64,000 nucleotides of DNA from Rhizobium sp. S152. Its GTDB lineage: Bacteria > Pseudomonadota > Alphaproteobacteria > Rhizobiales > Rhizobiaceae. Where the stretch lies: the NCBI RefSeq assembly GCF_030380735.1, contig NZ_JAUDRZ010000011.1, positions 124,001 to 188,000 of the forward strand, read 5' to 3'. The position numbers were made by a program, and so were the translations under genes. How positions within the stretch are numbered: the stretch's first letter is position 1; the number at the start of each line of letters is the position of its first letter. A model generated the notes under the pieces. That model had not been told where the DNA came from, searched no databases, and was given only the letters and a program-made list of their open reading frames with translations. Of this stretch, positions 52,558-63,888 are shown piece after piece.

Positions 52558-54375
52558 TTAGGCGGTCTTCGCCTTGGCGAAGCGCTTGCGGTCGTTGGCG
52601 TCGAGATACATCTTGCGCAGACGGATCGACTTCGGCGTCACTTCCATGAGCTCGTCGTCCTGGATCCAGGAGAGAGCGCGGTCGAGCGTCATGCGGATCG
52701 GCGGCGTCAGCTTGACGGCTTCGTCCTTGCCGGCGGCGCGGATGTTGGTCAGCTGCTTGCCCTTGAGAACGTTGACCTCGAGGTCGTTGTCGCGGCTGTG
52801 GATGCCGATGATCATGCCCATGTAGACCTTTTCGCCGGGCTCGATCATCATCGGGCCGCGATCTTCCAGGTTGAACATGGCGTAGGCCACGGCTTCGCCG
52901 GCAGCGTTGGCGAGCAGAACGCCGTTCGTGCGGCCACCGATTTCACCCTTGTAGGGCTGGTAGTCCTTGAACAGGCGGTTCATCACGGCGGTGCCGCGCG
53001 TGTCGGTCAGGAGTTCCGACTGGTAGCCGATCAGGCCGCGGGTCGGAGCGTTGAACACCAGGCGAACGCGGTTGCCGCCCGAAGGACGCAGCTCGGTCAT
53101 TTCGGCCTTGCGCTCGGACATCTTCTGCACGACGACGCCGGAATGCTCTTCATCGACGTCGATGACGACTTCTTCGATCGGCTCCATCAGCTGGTCGTTC
53201 TCGTCGCGGTGCATGACGACGCGCGGACGCGACACGGCAAGCTCGAAGCCTTCGCGACGCATGGTTTCGATCAGAACGGCGAGCTGCAATTCGCCGCGGC
53301 CGGAGACGTAGAACGAGTCCTTGCCCTCGGCTTCCTCGATCTTCAGCGCGACGTTGCCTTCCGCTTCCTTGTAGAGGCGGTCGCGGATGACGCGCGAGGT
53401 GACCTTGTCGCCCTCGGTGCCGGCGAGCGGGCTGTCGTTGACGATGAACGACATGGTGACGGTCGGCGGATCGATCGGCTGCGCGGTCAGCGCCTCGGTG
53501 ATCGCGGGATCACAGAAGGTATCGGCGACCGTGCCCTTGGAGAGGCCGGCGATCGCGACGATGTCGCCTGCATGCGCTTCTTCGATGGAGGTGCGCTCGA
53601 TGCCGCGGAAAGCGAGAATCTTCGAGATGCGACCGGTTTCGATCAGCTTGCCGTCCTGGCCGAGAACCTTGACGGCCTGGTTCGGCTTGATCGAGCCGGA
53701 ATTGATGCGGCCGGTGATGATGCGGCCGAGGAAGGGGTTGGCTTCCAGGATCGTGCCGATCATCGTGAACGGGCCTTCGGCGACCGTCGGCTCCGGAACG
53801 TGGTTGAGCACGAGGTCGAGCAGCGGCGCCAGACCCTGGTCCTTCGGACCCTCGGGGTTGACGTTCATCCAGCCGTCACGACCGGAACCGTAGAGGATCG
53901 GGAAGTCGAGCTGCTCGTCGGTGGCGTCGAGGCTGGCGAAGAGGTCGAACACTTCGTTGATGACTTCCTCGTGGCGGCCATCGGGACGGTCGATCTTGTT
54001 GATCGCGACGATCGGCTTCAGGCCGACCTTCAGCGCCTTGGAGACGACGAACTTCGTCTGCGGCATCGGGCCTTCCGACGAGTCGACCAGAACGATCGCG
54101 CCGTCCACCATCGACAGGATACGCTCGACTTCGCCACCGAAGTCGGCGTGGCCGGGGGTGTCGACGATGTTGATGCGAACACCCTTCCACTCGACCGAAG
54201 TCGCCTTGGCAAGGATCGTGATACCGCGTTCCTTTTCCAGGTCGTTGGAGTCCATCACGCGTTCGGCGACGCGCTGGTTCTCGCGGAACGAGCCGGACTG
54301 TTTCAGGAGTTCGTCAACCAGGGTCGTTTTGCCATGGTCAACGTGCGCGATAATCGCGATGTTGCGAAGTGCCAT
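52558..54375 (-). CDS. typA: Ribosome-associated GTPase TypA/BipA
   Basis: Translation-factor GTPase used in ribosome assembly and stress. From the ATG at 54375 ([20 protein letters not shown]) 605 residues, full length. G1 AHVDHGKT (10-17), G3 DTPGH (72-76), G4 NKID (126-129), then domains II, III, V and the BipA-specific C-terminus. Confidence 0.97.
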   Translation of the reverse strand: MALRNIAIIAHVDHGKTTLVDELLKQSGSFRENQRVAERVMDSNDLEKERGITILAKATSVEWKGVRINIVDTPGHADFGGEVERILSMVDGAIVLVDSSEGPMPQTKFVVSKALKVGLKPIVAINKIDRPDGRHEEVINEVFDLFASLDATDEQLDFPILYGSGRDGWMNVNPEGPKDQGLAPLLDLVLNHVPEPTVAEGPFTMIGTILEANPFLGRIITGRINSGSIKPNQAVKVLGQDGKLIETGRISKILAFRGIERTSIEEAHAGDIVAIAGLSKGTVADTFCDPAITEALTAQPIDPPTVTMSFIVNDSPLAGTEGDKVTSRVIRDRLYKEAEGNVALKIEEAEGKDSFYVSGRGELQLAVLIETMRREGFELAVSRPRVVMHRDENDQLMEPIEEVVIDVDEEHSGVVVQKMSERKAEMTELRPSGGNRVRLVFNAPTRGLIGYQSELLTDTRGTAVMNRLFKDYQPYKGEIGGRTNGVLLANAAGEAVAYAMFNLEDRGPMMIEPGEKVYMGMIIGIHSRDNDLEVNVLKGKQLTNIRAAGKDEAVKLTPPIRMTLDRALSWIQDDELMEVTPKSIRLRKMYLDANDRKRFAKAKTA

Positions 54376-54510
54376 ATGTCTAGATCTCTGAGGCTGGGGC
54401 GCCACGCTGGGAGGGCGCCAATTGCATTTGGGCGGCTCATACAGTGTTTTTCGCGTTTGCGAAAGGGGGGAGCCCGGAATGAAAGGAATGCACGTATAGC
54501 ATGGATGGCA

Positions 54511-55978
54511 TCAGACCGTCCTTTCGGGCTCAAGCACCACCCGCCAGAGCTCCTGATCATTGCGATCCATCAGCCGCACCGTCAGCTGCTCGCTCTCGCC
54601 GTCGATATCGACGAGGCCGAAGAACTGCATGCCGTCGGACGGCGGCAGGTTCTGCTCGACGCCGCCGGGCGCCGCCTTCATGAACTTCACCTGCGGCCCG
54701 AAGGTCATGTCGAGCTCCTGCGGCCCATAGGTTCCCGAATGCAACGGCCCGGACACGAACTCCCAGAACGGCAGGAATTCGCGAAACTTTGCCTTGCCGG
54801 GATCGTAGTAATGCGCCGCCGTGTAGTGCACGTCCGCCGTCAGCCAGATCATGTTCGTAATCCCGGCATCGCGGATGAAACGCAGGAGGTCGGCGAATTC
54901 AAGTTCGCGACCGAGCGGCGCGCCGTTGTCGCCATTGGAGATCGATTCCGATCCGCGACGGTTGCCGTAGTCGTCCCAGATGACGAGACCGATCGGCAGG
55001 TCGCAGGCGATCACCTTCCATGTTGCCGTTGAGCGCACCAGCTCGCGCTTCAGCCACGCCACCTGCCGCTTGCCGAGTAACCGCGCCTCAGGCGAAAGCT
55101 CCTTGTCGAGCCCATGGCTGTTCGGCCCGCGATAGGAGCGCAGATCGATGAAGAACACGTCGAGCATCGGACCGTAGGAGACCTTGCGGTAGATGCGGCC
55201 GGGCTCGTCGGCGACGTAGCGGATCGGCGTCATCTCGTGGAATGCGCGGCTGGCGCGCGCTGACGGCGTTGAGCGCCTTCACATGGTCGTCGAGCAGGTT
55301 GTAGGCCCATTGCCCGCGAAACTGGTCGAGCGTCTGGGCTATGTCGCGCTTCGCCTCGGTGACGATGCGGTTCTTCCAGACCCGCCCGTCACGCAGCCTG
55401 ACCTCGTCGGCAACGGGATTGTCGGCATAGATGGTATCGCCGGAATGGATCATGAAATCCGGGCGGTGGTAGGCGATGGTCGAATAGGTCCGCATCCCCT
55501 CCTCGTCGATCCCCCAGCCCTGCCCGACCGTATCGCCGGACCAGACGAAGCGAATGCTGCGCTTGCCCGTCGGGGCGGTGCGAAACTGCCCGTGGATCGG
55601 TTCCGACAGACCGTTGACGTCGGAGAGATCGGCCGCGCGGAAGCGGTAGAAGATCTCCTGATCGGCGGGCAGGTCCTGCAGCAGAAGCTTTGCCGCCAGA
55701 TTGGTCTCCGGCGTCACGTCGATTGGCGCGACGCGCACCGCATTGGCGAACCGGTCGCTCGTCGAATATTCGAGATAGAGCCGCGCAGGCCGGTCTACCT
55801 GCGTCCACACCACACCCGAATTGCGGTCGATGTCGCCCGATTGCACGCCCGCGGTGAAGATCGGGCGACTGGAGGAGCCGCGCGCATAATAGGGCATCGC
55901 CAGCCCCGCCAAGGCAAAGCCGCCAACCGCCCCCATGGAGGAAAGGAAACGGCGGCGCGTCGGTTCTGTCAGTTTCAT
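54511..55978 (-). pseudogene. phoD: Alkaline phosphatase D (PhoD), broken by an internal deletion and frameshift
   Basis: The 5' part (55978 to about 55268) encodes a Tat signal (TRRRFLSSMGAVGGFALAG) and the PhoD N-terminal and first catalytic blocks (FVWSGDTVGQGWG, FMIHSGDTIYADNP) up to DDHVKALNAV. The 3' part (about 55262 to 54511) continues in another frame from SARASRAFHEMTPIRY to the end, with WLTADVHYTAAHYYDP and the C-terminal block. Missing between them is the stretch of about 45 residues that in intact PhoD carries the WDDHE-type metal-binding motif. So reading frame and active site are both lost, and the gene is most likely dead. A sequencing error cannot explain the missing block. 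Confidence 0.87.
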
Positions 55979-56106
55979 GCCAAGGTCTATCCGGCTAAGG
56001 GCAAGGAGGCCGGCAGACCCTATTGTGATCGTCATGTCATTCGCTTGAAGGCGGCATGACGGTTTTTCGAAACTTCGGCGACAGTCCTGTCACATTGCAG
56101 GCAGCA

Positions 56107-57789
56107 TCACTCCGCCACCAGCCCGCCGCGGCGAAGCAGGCTGAGGAGCAGCAGCGGCAGCAGCGTGGTGATCAGGATGGCGACGAAGGCCATGGCCATG
56201 CCGAGCCCGACCGAGCCCTGCTCGAACTGCCGCCAGATGAAGGTGGCGATGGTCTGCATGCCGACGGGCGCCACCACGACGGAGGCGACGAGCTCGCGCG
56301 ACGCCAGCGCGAAGACCAGCAGCATGGCCGAGGCGAGGCTCGGAAACACCAGCGGCAGCAGGATGCGGCGAAACGCCGTGGCGCCGCTCGCGCCGCTCAC
56401 CCGCGCGGCGGCTTCCAGGCTGTCGCCGATCTGCTGGAAGGCGGCAACCGTGTAGCGCACCGGCTGCGGCAACAGGATGCAGCAATAGGCAAGCAGCAGG
56501 ATCAGCCCGGTATTGTAGGGCGTGGCGGGCAGCCAGGGCATGTTCCAGGCGAGGATGAGCCCGACGGCAACGACGATGCCGGGAAGCGCGTTCGGCAGGA
56601 TGGTCATGATGTCGATGGCGATGCGCCCGCGCATCCGCGTCTTCACGACGGTATAGGCGGCGACCACGCCGATCAGCCCGGTGATGACGGCGGTGCCGAT
56701 GCCGAGCGAGAAGCTGTTGCCGAGCGCTTCCACGGCGCCGGCGCTGTTGGAGAACACCGCCGCGAAATTATCAAGGCTGAGATTGTCGAAGGCCAGACCG
56801 CCGGAGATCGTCCGCGACAGCGCCGTCATCAGGATCGCAAGCAGCGGCAAGCCGGTGGCGAGGAACGAGACGACCGCAAACGCGATCACGACGGGGACTT
56901 TGTAGGCGCCGAGCGGCCGCTTATCCCTCGCGAGTGGCTTGCCCCCGACCGTCTGGTAGGAGCGCCGCGACAGGATCCAGCGCTGCAGCAGGAAGGCCAC
57001 CAGCGAGAGCGCGACAAGCAGGATGGAAAGGATCGCGGCGCCCGGCAGATCGATCGGCCAGTCGGAGATGCGAAGGTCGATGCCTGTCACCAGAACCTGG
57101 AAGCCGGCGCGGCGGCCGAGTGCTGCCGGCGTGCCGTATTCCTCGATCGCCGCCGCGAAGACCAGCATCAGGCTGGCGACGAGCCCGGGTGCCGAAAGCG
57201 GCAGCGTGATCCGCCAGAAGGCGCGCGCCGGGGTGGCCCCGAAGACACGGCCGACATCGGCATAGCGCGCGCCGACGGCTTCCACTGTGCGCGACACCGC
57301 GAAATAGACCACCGGAAAGGTGTTGAAGGCCATGACCATGGTCATGCCGAAGAGCGAGAACAGAAAGGGCGCGAGGTTGAAGCCCGCCAGCTGCTCGAGA
57401 TAGCCGCGGGGCTGCAGCGTCATGATCCAGCCCAGCGTGGCGATGTAGGGCGGGATCATGAAGGGGACGAGCAGCAGCACGTCCCAAAGCGGCGCCAGCG
57501 GGACGCGATAGAGCGCCCGGATCACGCCGAGCGGCACCGCCACCAGCGCCGAGGCGATGACGACGCAGCCGCCGAGCAGGATGGTGTTGCCGGCCATGCC
57601 GATCAACGCGCTGTCGCCGAGCGTGGCGAACAGCGCCGAGAAAGGGCCCGAAAACGAGCCCTGCCCGAGATCGGGGAAGATACCCTGCAGGACGATGGCG
57701 ATGAAGGGAACGGCAACGATGACGCTCAAGCCCGCGATGGCGAGCCAGGCGGCCGGAGTGGCGCCGCCGATGCCGTTCGTCTTCATCAC
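56107..57789 (-). CDS. Fe3+-type ABC transporter permease (fused two-domain)
   Basis: 560 residues with two permease domains in one chain and about 12 membrane spans; each half has an EAA loop (ARYADVGRVFGATPARAFWRITLPL and EAAARVSGASGATAFRRILLPL). This is the FbpB/SfuB/AfuB or ThiP/2-aminoethylphosphonate type. It lies 8 bp after the binding-protein gene. Substrate is uncertain: ferric iron or an organophosphonate. Confidence 0.92.
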   Translation of the reverse strand: MMKTNGIGGATPAAWLAIAGLSVIVAVPFIAIVLQGIFPDLGQGSFSGPFSALFATLGDSALIGMAGNTILLGGCVVIASALVAVPLGVIRALYRVPLAPLWDVLLLVPFMIPPYIATLGWIMTLQPRGYLEQLAGFNLAPFLFSLFGMTMVMAFNTFPVVYFAVSRTVEAVGARYADVGRVFGATPARAFWRITLPLSAPGLVASLMLVFAAAIEEYGTPAALGRRAGFQVLVTGIDLRISDWPIDLPGAAILSILLVALSLVAFLLQRWILSRRSYQTVGGKPLARDKRPLGAYKVPVVIAFAVVSFLATGLPLLAILMTALSRTISGGLAFDNLSLDNFAAVFSNSAGAVEALGNSFSLGIGTAVITGLIGVVAAYTVVKTRMRGRIAIDIMTILPNALPGIVVAVGLILAWNMPWLPATPYNTGLILLLAYCCILLPQPVRYTVAAFQQIGDSLEAAARVSGASGATAFRRILLPLVFPSLASAMLLVFALASRELVASVVVAPVGMQTIATFIWRQFEQGSVGLGMAMAFVAILITTLLPLLLLSLLRRGGLVAE

Positions 57790-57796
57790 TCGGTCC

Positions 57797-58748
57797 TTAC
57801 TTGCTGCCGAAGATGTCGGCGGTCTGCTTCAGCGTTTCCTTGCGCTTTCCGTAGACGGCGGCCGTGTCGTACTTCAGGAGCTTCAGGTCGCTCATCAGCG
57901 GACGGTTGGCCGGGATGTCGCTGCGGGCAGGCATCAGCATCTGGGCGGCGACCAGCTTCTGGCCTTCGTCGGACAGCATGTAGTCGATGAACTTCTTGGC
58001 CTCGTCCTGGTTCTTCGACCAGTTGAGAATCATGGCCGGACGCGGCGCGATGACGGTGCCGGAAGCCGGGAAGATCACGTCGATGTTCTCGCCCTTTTCC
58101 TTGGCGGCGAGCGTGATGTAGTCGACCGCGCCGAAGACGGCGGCCTTGGCGCCCTGCAGGACCGGGTTCAGCGCTTCGGCGTTGGCGCCGGCGATGATCG
58201 CGCCGTTATCCTTCAACTCCTTGAAGAGCTTGAAATCGTCCTGGCCGGCGAGCGCCGCCGTCAGTTCGAACGACGAGCCCGACTGTGCCGGATCCGGAAT
58301 GTTGACGAGGTCCTTGTACTCGGGCTTGGCGAGATCGGCCCATTCGGCCGGCTTCGGCGTTTCGCTCTTGGTGTTCCAGGCGATGCCGAGCGCCGAGATG
58401 CCCTGCGCGACGGCCGTATCGGTTTTCAGGAAGTCGGGAACCTTGGCGGCGTTCGGGCTGGTGTAGGAAACGAGCCAGCCGCGCTTTGCGAAATCGGTCG
58501 CCGTATCCCAGGATGCGGAGATCAGCACGTCGACGACGGGGTTCGAGGCTTCTGCCTCGATACGGGCCATGACCTTGCCGGTCGTTGCCTGGAAGACGTT
58601 GACCTTGACGCCGGTCTCCTTGGTGAAGCCGGTCGACAGCTTGTCGATCAGGCTCTGCGGGCCGGCGGTGTAGACGGTGATGTCGGCATGCGCGACGCCG
58701 GCCATCAGCGATGCGGCGAAAACGCCGAAAGTGATGCTCTTCAAAGAC

Positions 58749-58756
<8 letters not shown>
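57797..58756 (-). CDS. Fe3+-type ABC transporter substrate-binding protein
   Basis: From the ATG at 58756 (MFKSLKSITFGVFAASLMAGVAHA) 319 residues with a cleavable signal. The mature protein ITVYTAGPQSLIDKLSTGFTKETGVKVNVFQATTGKVMARIEAE matches the FbpA/AfuA/PhnS-like class of binding proteins. Ends of the upstream ATPase gene overlap its start by 8 bp. Confidence 0.92.
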
Positions 58757-59864
<1,108 letters not shown>

Positions 59865-59865
59865 G

Positions 59866-59898
59866 AAAAAACCGGCATCAATGGAGGTCGATGCCGGT
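59866..59898 (-). promoter_or_regulatory. Terminator-like hairpin abutting the ABC ATPase start codon
   Basis: Minus-strand stem ACCGGCATC/GATGCCGGT (59898-59890 and 59879-59871), 10-base loop, then six T ending one base before the ATG at 59864. It has the shape of an intrinsic terminator. It could end transcripts of the M3 peptidase gene upstream, or act as an attenuator in the leader of the transporter operon. Confidence 0.75.
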
Positions 59899-59914
59899 TG
59901 CTTATTAACGTTCA

Positions 59915-59932
59915 ATGACAGTCATGTGACAC
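59915..59932 (-). promoter_or_regulatory. Pho box (PhoB binding site) upstream of the ABC transporter operon
   Basis: Minus strand reads GTGTCAC-ATGA-CTGTCAT: two 7-bp half-sites of the CTGTCAY type, spaced four bases, as in known PhoB sites. It lies 51 bases before the ATG. A TAATAA about seven bases further on can serve as the -10, in the usual place where a Pho box replaces the -35. Confidence 0.75.
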
Positions 59933-60004
59933 GCGGGCGCCCGATCGCCGCCCGCGGAAACATTAGGATTCTTGCACCTAACGTGCCTATCGGCGCGACA
60001 ATGC

Positions 60005-62092
60005 TCAGGCGTCGCTACCCGACAATTCCTCGAAAGTGGCCAGCCCACGCTTCACCAGCATCGCATCCGGGCTCGGCAGCTTGCCGCGGAAGGCCTTGTA
60101 GGTCTCCTCGGGATCGACCGAACCGCCGACGGAATAGACGTGATCGCGCAGCTTTTTCGCGACCTCGCCGTTGAACGCGTCACCCGTTTCCTCGAAGGCC
60201 GAGAAGGCATCTGCGTCGAGCACTTCCGACCACATGTAGGAATAGTAGCCGGCGGAATAGCCGCCGGAGAAGATGTGCTGGAAATGCGGCGAGGCATGGC
60301 GCATGACCATCGACTTTGGCATGCCGAGCTCCTTGAGTATCTCGGCCTGCACCGCCATCGGATCCGCGATCCCTTCGCGCGTATGGAACGCCATGTCGAC
60401 AAGCGCCGACGAGGTGAACTCCACGGTGTTGAAGCCGGCGTTGAAGCTGCGCGCCGCCAGCACCTTGTCGAGCAATTCCTGCGGCATCGGCTTGCCCGTC
60501 TCGAAATGCACCGCGTACTGCTTGAGGATTTCGGGAACCGTCAGCCAGTGCTCATAGAGTTGCGACGGCAGTTCGACGAAATCGCGCGACACCCCGGTAC
60601 CTGATACCGAGGGGTAGGTGACGTTGGAGAGCATGCCGTGCAGCGCATGGCCGAACTCGTGGAACAGCGTGCGGGCATCGTCGAGCGACAGCAGCGCCGG
60701 CTTGCCTTCGGCAGGCTTGGCGAAGTTGCAGACATTATAGATGATCGGCAGCTCACCGGTCCGGCCGTTCTTCAGCGGCAGCTTGTGCTGCGACTGGAAC
60801 GAACTCATCCACGCGCCCGAACGCTTCGACGAGCGGGCGAAGTAATCGCCGAGGAACATCGCCACCAGCCTGTCCTCGCGGTCGCGGATCTCGAAGACGC
60901 GGACATCGGGATGATAGGCCGCAACGCCCTTCTTCTCGACCGCATGAACGTTAAACAGCCGGTCCGCGACGTCGAAGCAGGCGTCGATGATCTTTTCCAG
61001 CTGCAGGTATGGCTTCAGCTCCGCCTCCGAGAAATTGAATTTCTGCGAGCGGATCTTTTCCGAATAGAACCGCCAATCCCAGGGCATGACCTCATGGTTC
61101 TTGCCTTCGTCGGCGATCAGCCTGGCGATATCGGCCTCTTCCTCGCCGGCGCGCTTCACCGCCTTCGCCCACACCTGCTTCAAGAGGTCGTTCACCGCAT
61201 CAGGCGTCTTCGCCATGGTGTTGTCGAGCTTCAGTTCGGCGAAGTTGCCGTAGCCGAGCAGCTTCGCCACCTCATGGCGCAGCTGAAGCGTTTCGCGGAT
61301 GATGCCGCGATTGTCCGACGGGCCATCGTTTTCGCCACGCGCCACCCAGGCCTTGAAGGCCTGCTCGCGCAGGTCGCGGCGCTCGGAAAAGGTCAGGAAA
61401 GGCTCGATGATCGAGCGCGACAGCGTCACGGCAAACTTGCCGTCCTCGCCACGCTCGCGCGCCGCAGCCGCCATCGCGTCCTTGAGGAAATCGGGAATGC
61501 CGGCGAGATCGTCGCCCTCCGAAAGGATCAGCGCCCAGCCCTTCTCGTCCGACAGCACGTTCTGGCCGAACTGCGTGCCGAGACCCGCCAGCTTTTCGTT
61601 GATGCCGGCGAGCTTCTCCTGCTCCGCCTTTTCAAGCTTGGCGCCCGACTTGACGAAGCCCTTCCAGTGCCGCTCCAGCACCCGCGTCTGCTCCAGCGTC
61701 AGACCCAGGCTCTCGCGGTTTTCCCACAGGGTGTCGATGCGCTTGAAGAGATCGGCGTTCATGCCGATCTTCGAATAGTGCCGCGACATCTTCGGCGAAA
61801 TATCCCGCTCCAGCGCCTGGATCGTGTCGTTAGTATGCGCGCCCGCCCGGTTCCAGAACAGCGCCGAAACCCGCGACAGCTCGTCGCCCGCGATCTCCAG
61901 CGCCACGACCGTGTTCTCGAAGGTCGGCTCGGCGGGATCGGCCGCGATCGCATCGATCTCGCGCTCGTGCGCGGCAAGCGCCGCATCGAAGGCGGCCGCG
62001 AAATCGCCGTCGTTCACGGCCTCGAAGCGCGGCAGGCCGTTGAGGCCGTCCCAGGTGACGAGAACAGGGTTCAGATCGGATGTGGAGGGCAT
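60005..62092 (-). CDS. M3-family oligopeptidase (Dcp/OpdA type)
   Basis: 695-residue zinc metallopeptidase of the M3 family, degrading short peptides in the cytoplasm. HEFGH at 478-482 with the third ligand Glu507 (FVELPSQ); typical N-terminus NPVLVTWDGLNGLPRFEAV and C-terminal FSGGYSAGYYSYMWSEVLDADAF. It may be peptidyl-dipeptidase Dcp or oligopeptidase A; the two are hard to separate by eye. Confidence 0.94.
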   Translation of the reverse strand: MPSTSDLNPVLVTWDGLNGLPRFEAVNDGDFAAAFDAALAAHEREIDAIAADPAEPTFENTVVALEIAGDELSRVSALFWNRAGAHTNDTIQALERDISPKMSRHYSKIGMNADLFKRIDTLWENRESLGLTLEQTRVLERHWKGFVKSGAKLEKAEQEKLAGINEKLAGLGTQFGQNVLSDEKGWALILSEGDDLAGIPDFLKDAMAAAARERGEDGKFAVTLSRSIIEPFLTFSERRDLREQAFKAWVARGENDGPSDNRGIIRETLQLRHEVAKLLGYGNFAELKLDNTMAKTPDAVNDLLKQVWAKAVKRAGEEEADIARLIADEGKNHEVMPWDWRFYSEKIRSQKFNFSEAELKPYLQLEKIIDACFDVADRLFNVHAVEKKGVAAYHPDVRVFEIRDREDRLVAMFLGDYFARSSKRSGAWMSSFQSQHKLPLKNGRTGELPIIYNVCNFAKPAEGKPALLSLDDARTLFHEFGHALHGMLSNVTYPSVSGTGVSRDFVELPSQLYEHWLTVPEILKQYAVHFETGKPMPQELLDKVLAARSFNAGFNTVEFTSSALVDMAFHTREGIADPMAVQAEILKELGMPKSMVMRHASPHFQHIFSGGYSAGYYSYMWSEVLDADAFSAFEETGDAFNGEVAKKLRDHVYSVGGSVDPEETYKAFRGKLPSPDAMLVKRGLATFEELSGSDA

Positions 62093-62217
62093 GCGGAAAT
62101 CCTTGCGTTTGGCAGTCGGTGTTGCCGTCTGGCGTTACGGCAATATAGGAAGGCTTCGACGCGATTGGTATTCCCGGCCATCGCAACAAATGCTCGAGCC
62201 GGACGCGCCGCGATCGA

Positions 62218-62859
62218 TCAGGCGCGACGCCAGCCGAGCAGGCCGGGCGTGGCATGCAGCAGCGCCTGCGCCGCGAACCCCATGAAGAGCACTCCCGAGC
62301 AGCGCACGATTAGCCGCTCATGCGCGCGATAGAAGCGCCGCACGGCACCCGTGCCGACGATGGCGATCAGGATCATGTCGGCGACGATGAAACCGAGGAA
62401 GGACGCCGCCAAAAGCACCGGCAGCGTCTCGAACTTGAGCGCGCTCGCCGAGCCGGCCACCAGCGCCGTGAATGTCGCCAGCGCCACCGGATATCCCTTG
62501 GGGTTGGTGACGCCGAAGATCAGCCCGCGCCGGAACGGCCGCTCGACGGTCACCAGCGCCTGCCCCTCGCCCTTCGGCCTGGCGCGAAACGCGTTCCAGC
62601 CGATCCAGGCGAGATAGAAACCGCAGAGCAGCCCCAGCGCGTCGAACACGAAGGTGCCGATCGTCTTCGCCCCGATGATCGCCACCAGCGCCAGTGACGC
62701 CCAAAGCGTATCGCCGACCAGATGCCCGCACACGAACTGCGCCCCCGCCTTTCGCCCCTGCCCCGCCCCGATCCCAAGCAGCGCCAGGAAGGCCGGCCCG
62801 GGAATGAGCACATAAAGCAGCGCCGCCAGGAAGGCGCCGGCGAGCAGTGACTGGGTCAT
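62218..62859 (-). CDS. LysE-family exporter
   Basis: 213 residues with about six membrane spans. N-terminal YVLIPGPAFLALLGIGAGQGRKAGAQFVCGHLVGDTLWA and GVTNPKGYPVALATF are typical. It is a second member of this family in the window, only distantly like the one at 21593. Confidence 0.87.
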   Translation of the reverse strand: MTQSLLAGAFLAALLYVLIPGPAFLALLGIGAGQGRKAGAQFVCGHLVGDTLWASLALVAIIGAKTIGTFVFDALGLLCGFYLAWIGWNAFRARPKGEGQALVTVERPFRRGLIFGVTNPKGYPVALATFTALVAGSASALKFETLPVLLAASFLGFIVADMILIAIVGTGAVRRFYRAHERLIVRCSGVLFMGFAAQALLHATPGLLGWRRA

Positions 62860-62968
62860 GGAGAATCCCTCGGTGAAAAGGCGAGATTATGCGTTGTGGC
62901 GAGGGCGTCAAGCGGGGGCGTGGCGCATCGCACCGGACGCGACCACGAAGGTACCGGCGCCTCCCCGC

Positions 62969-63691
62969 TTACCGCTCAGCCATCAGCTCGGAAATGGTCG
63001 CGAAGCGGAAACCCCGCTCCTGCAAACCGTCGATGATGCGGGGCAGGGCCCGCCGTGACGGTTCACGACTTCGATACATGACATGCATGATGATCACCGA
63101 GCCGCTACGCGCATTGTCGAGCACATATTTGGTAATGGCGTCGGCGTTGCCGTCGATCTCTGGAAAGGATTCCGGCTCCACGTCCCACATAATAGTTTTG
63201 CGGTCATGTCTCGACAGATACCAGGGCAGGCTGACGAGCTTTTTTCCGTAAGGCGGGCGAAAGTATATCTCGCCCTGATATCCTGCCGCCCGTATCGCCG
63301 CATCGGTAAGTTCGATCTCCTTGGCGACGGTATCCGGCCCCATCAGCGTCATGTTGAAATGTGAATAGGAGTGGTTGCCGATTTCATGCCCTGCTTCGAT
63401 AATGGCTTGAGCGGCTGACCGATTTTCCTCGATTTCCCTGCCGATCAGAAAGAATGTCGCGGAAACGCCCCTGGATTTCAGTATCTCCAGAATCTCCGGC
63501 GTAAACCGCGAACTCGGGCCGTCGTCGAATGTCAACGCAACCAGCGGCTTTTCGGTCTCCAGCCGCGCGAAGACCTCACCGAACAGTTGCGTGGTCCGCG
63601 ACTTGCTGAACTGGAAAACACAGAAGGACGCCGTGAGGACGGCTAGGGCGCCAAGAAAACTTGATGAGACAAGGCGGCGCTTTCGGCTCAT
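62969..63691 (-). CDS. Polysaccharide deacetylase (NodB-homology domain)
   Basis: 240 residues from the ATG at 63691 (MSRKRRLVSSSFLGALAVLT), with one N-terminal membrane anchor (about 9-28). Carbohydrate esterase 4 motifs: TFDDGP with Asp56/Asp57, HSYSH with His107/His111, RPPYG, and the C-terminal SVIIMHV. All metal ligands are present. Likely removes acetyl groups from a cell-surface or peptidoglycan sugar. Confidence 0.9.
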   Translation of the reverse strand: MSRKRRLVSSSFLGALAVLTASFCVFQFSKSRTTQLFGEVFARLETEKPLVALTFDDGPSSRFTPEILEILKSRGVSATFFLIGREIEENRSAAQAIIEAGHEIGNHSYSHFNMTLMGPDTVAKEIELTDAAIRAAGYQGEIYFRPPYGKKLVSLPWYLSRHDRKTIMWDVEPESFPEIDGNADAITKYVLDNARSGSVIIMHVMYRSREPSRRALPRIIDGLQERGFRFATISELMAER

Positions 63692-63888
63692 AAACTTATC
63701 CCGCAACGTTGCCAGACGTTGCAGTGATCAGCAGCCTCTTTGGCGCAATTGAGGCAAGTCCCGAAAGTTAGGCGAAGCTACTTTAGCCGCCTTCCGAGGC
63801 AGAATTGGCGCAACGCTCCGCCAACCACATTTTTTGCGTTGCGATAGACCTCCACCCGCGCCAGAACGGAGCCGACATCCATCGTCTC

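Noticed and set aside
56036..56106. Possible Pho box upstream of phoD
   Set aside because: Only scattered half-sites (CTGTCGC, CCGTCAT) at irregular fit; not comparable to the site at 59915-59932.
56056..57990. 644-codon plus-strand frame opposite the ABC permease
   Set aside because: Low-complexity Asp/Arg/Glu/Gln translation that is typical of the antisense of membrane-protein genes.
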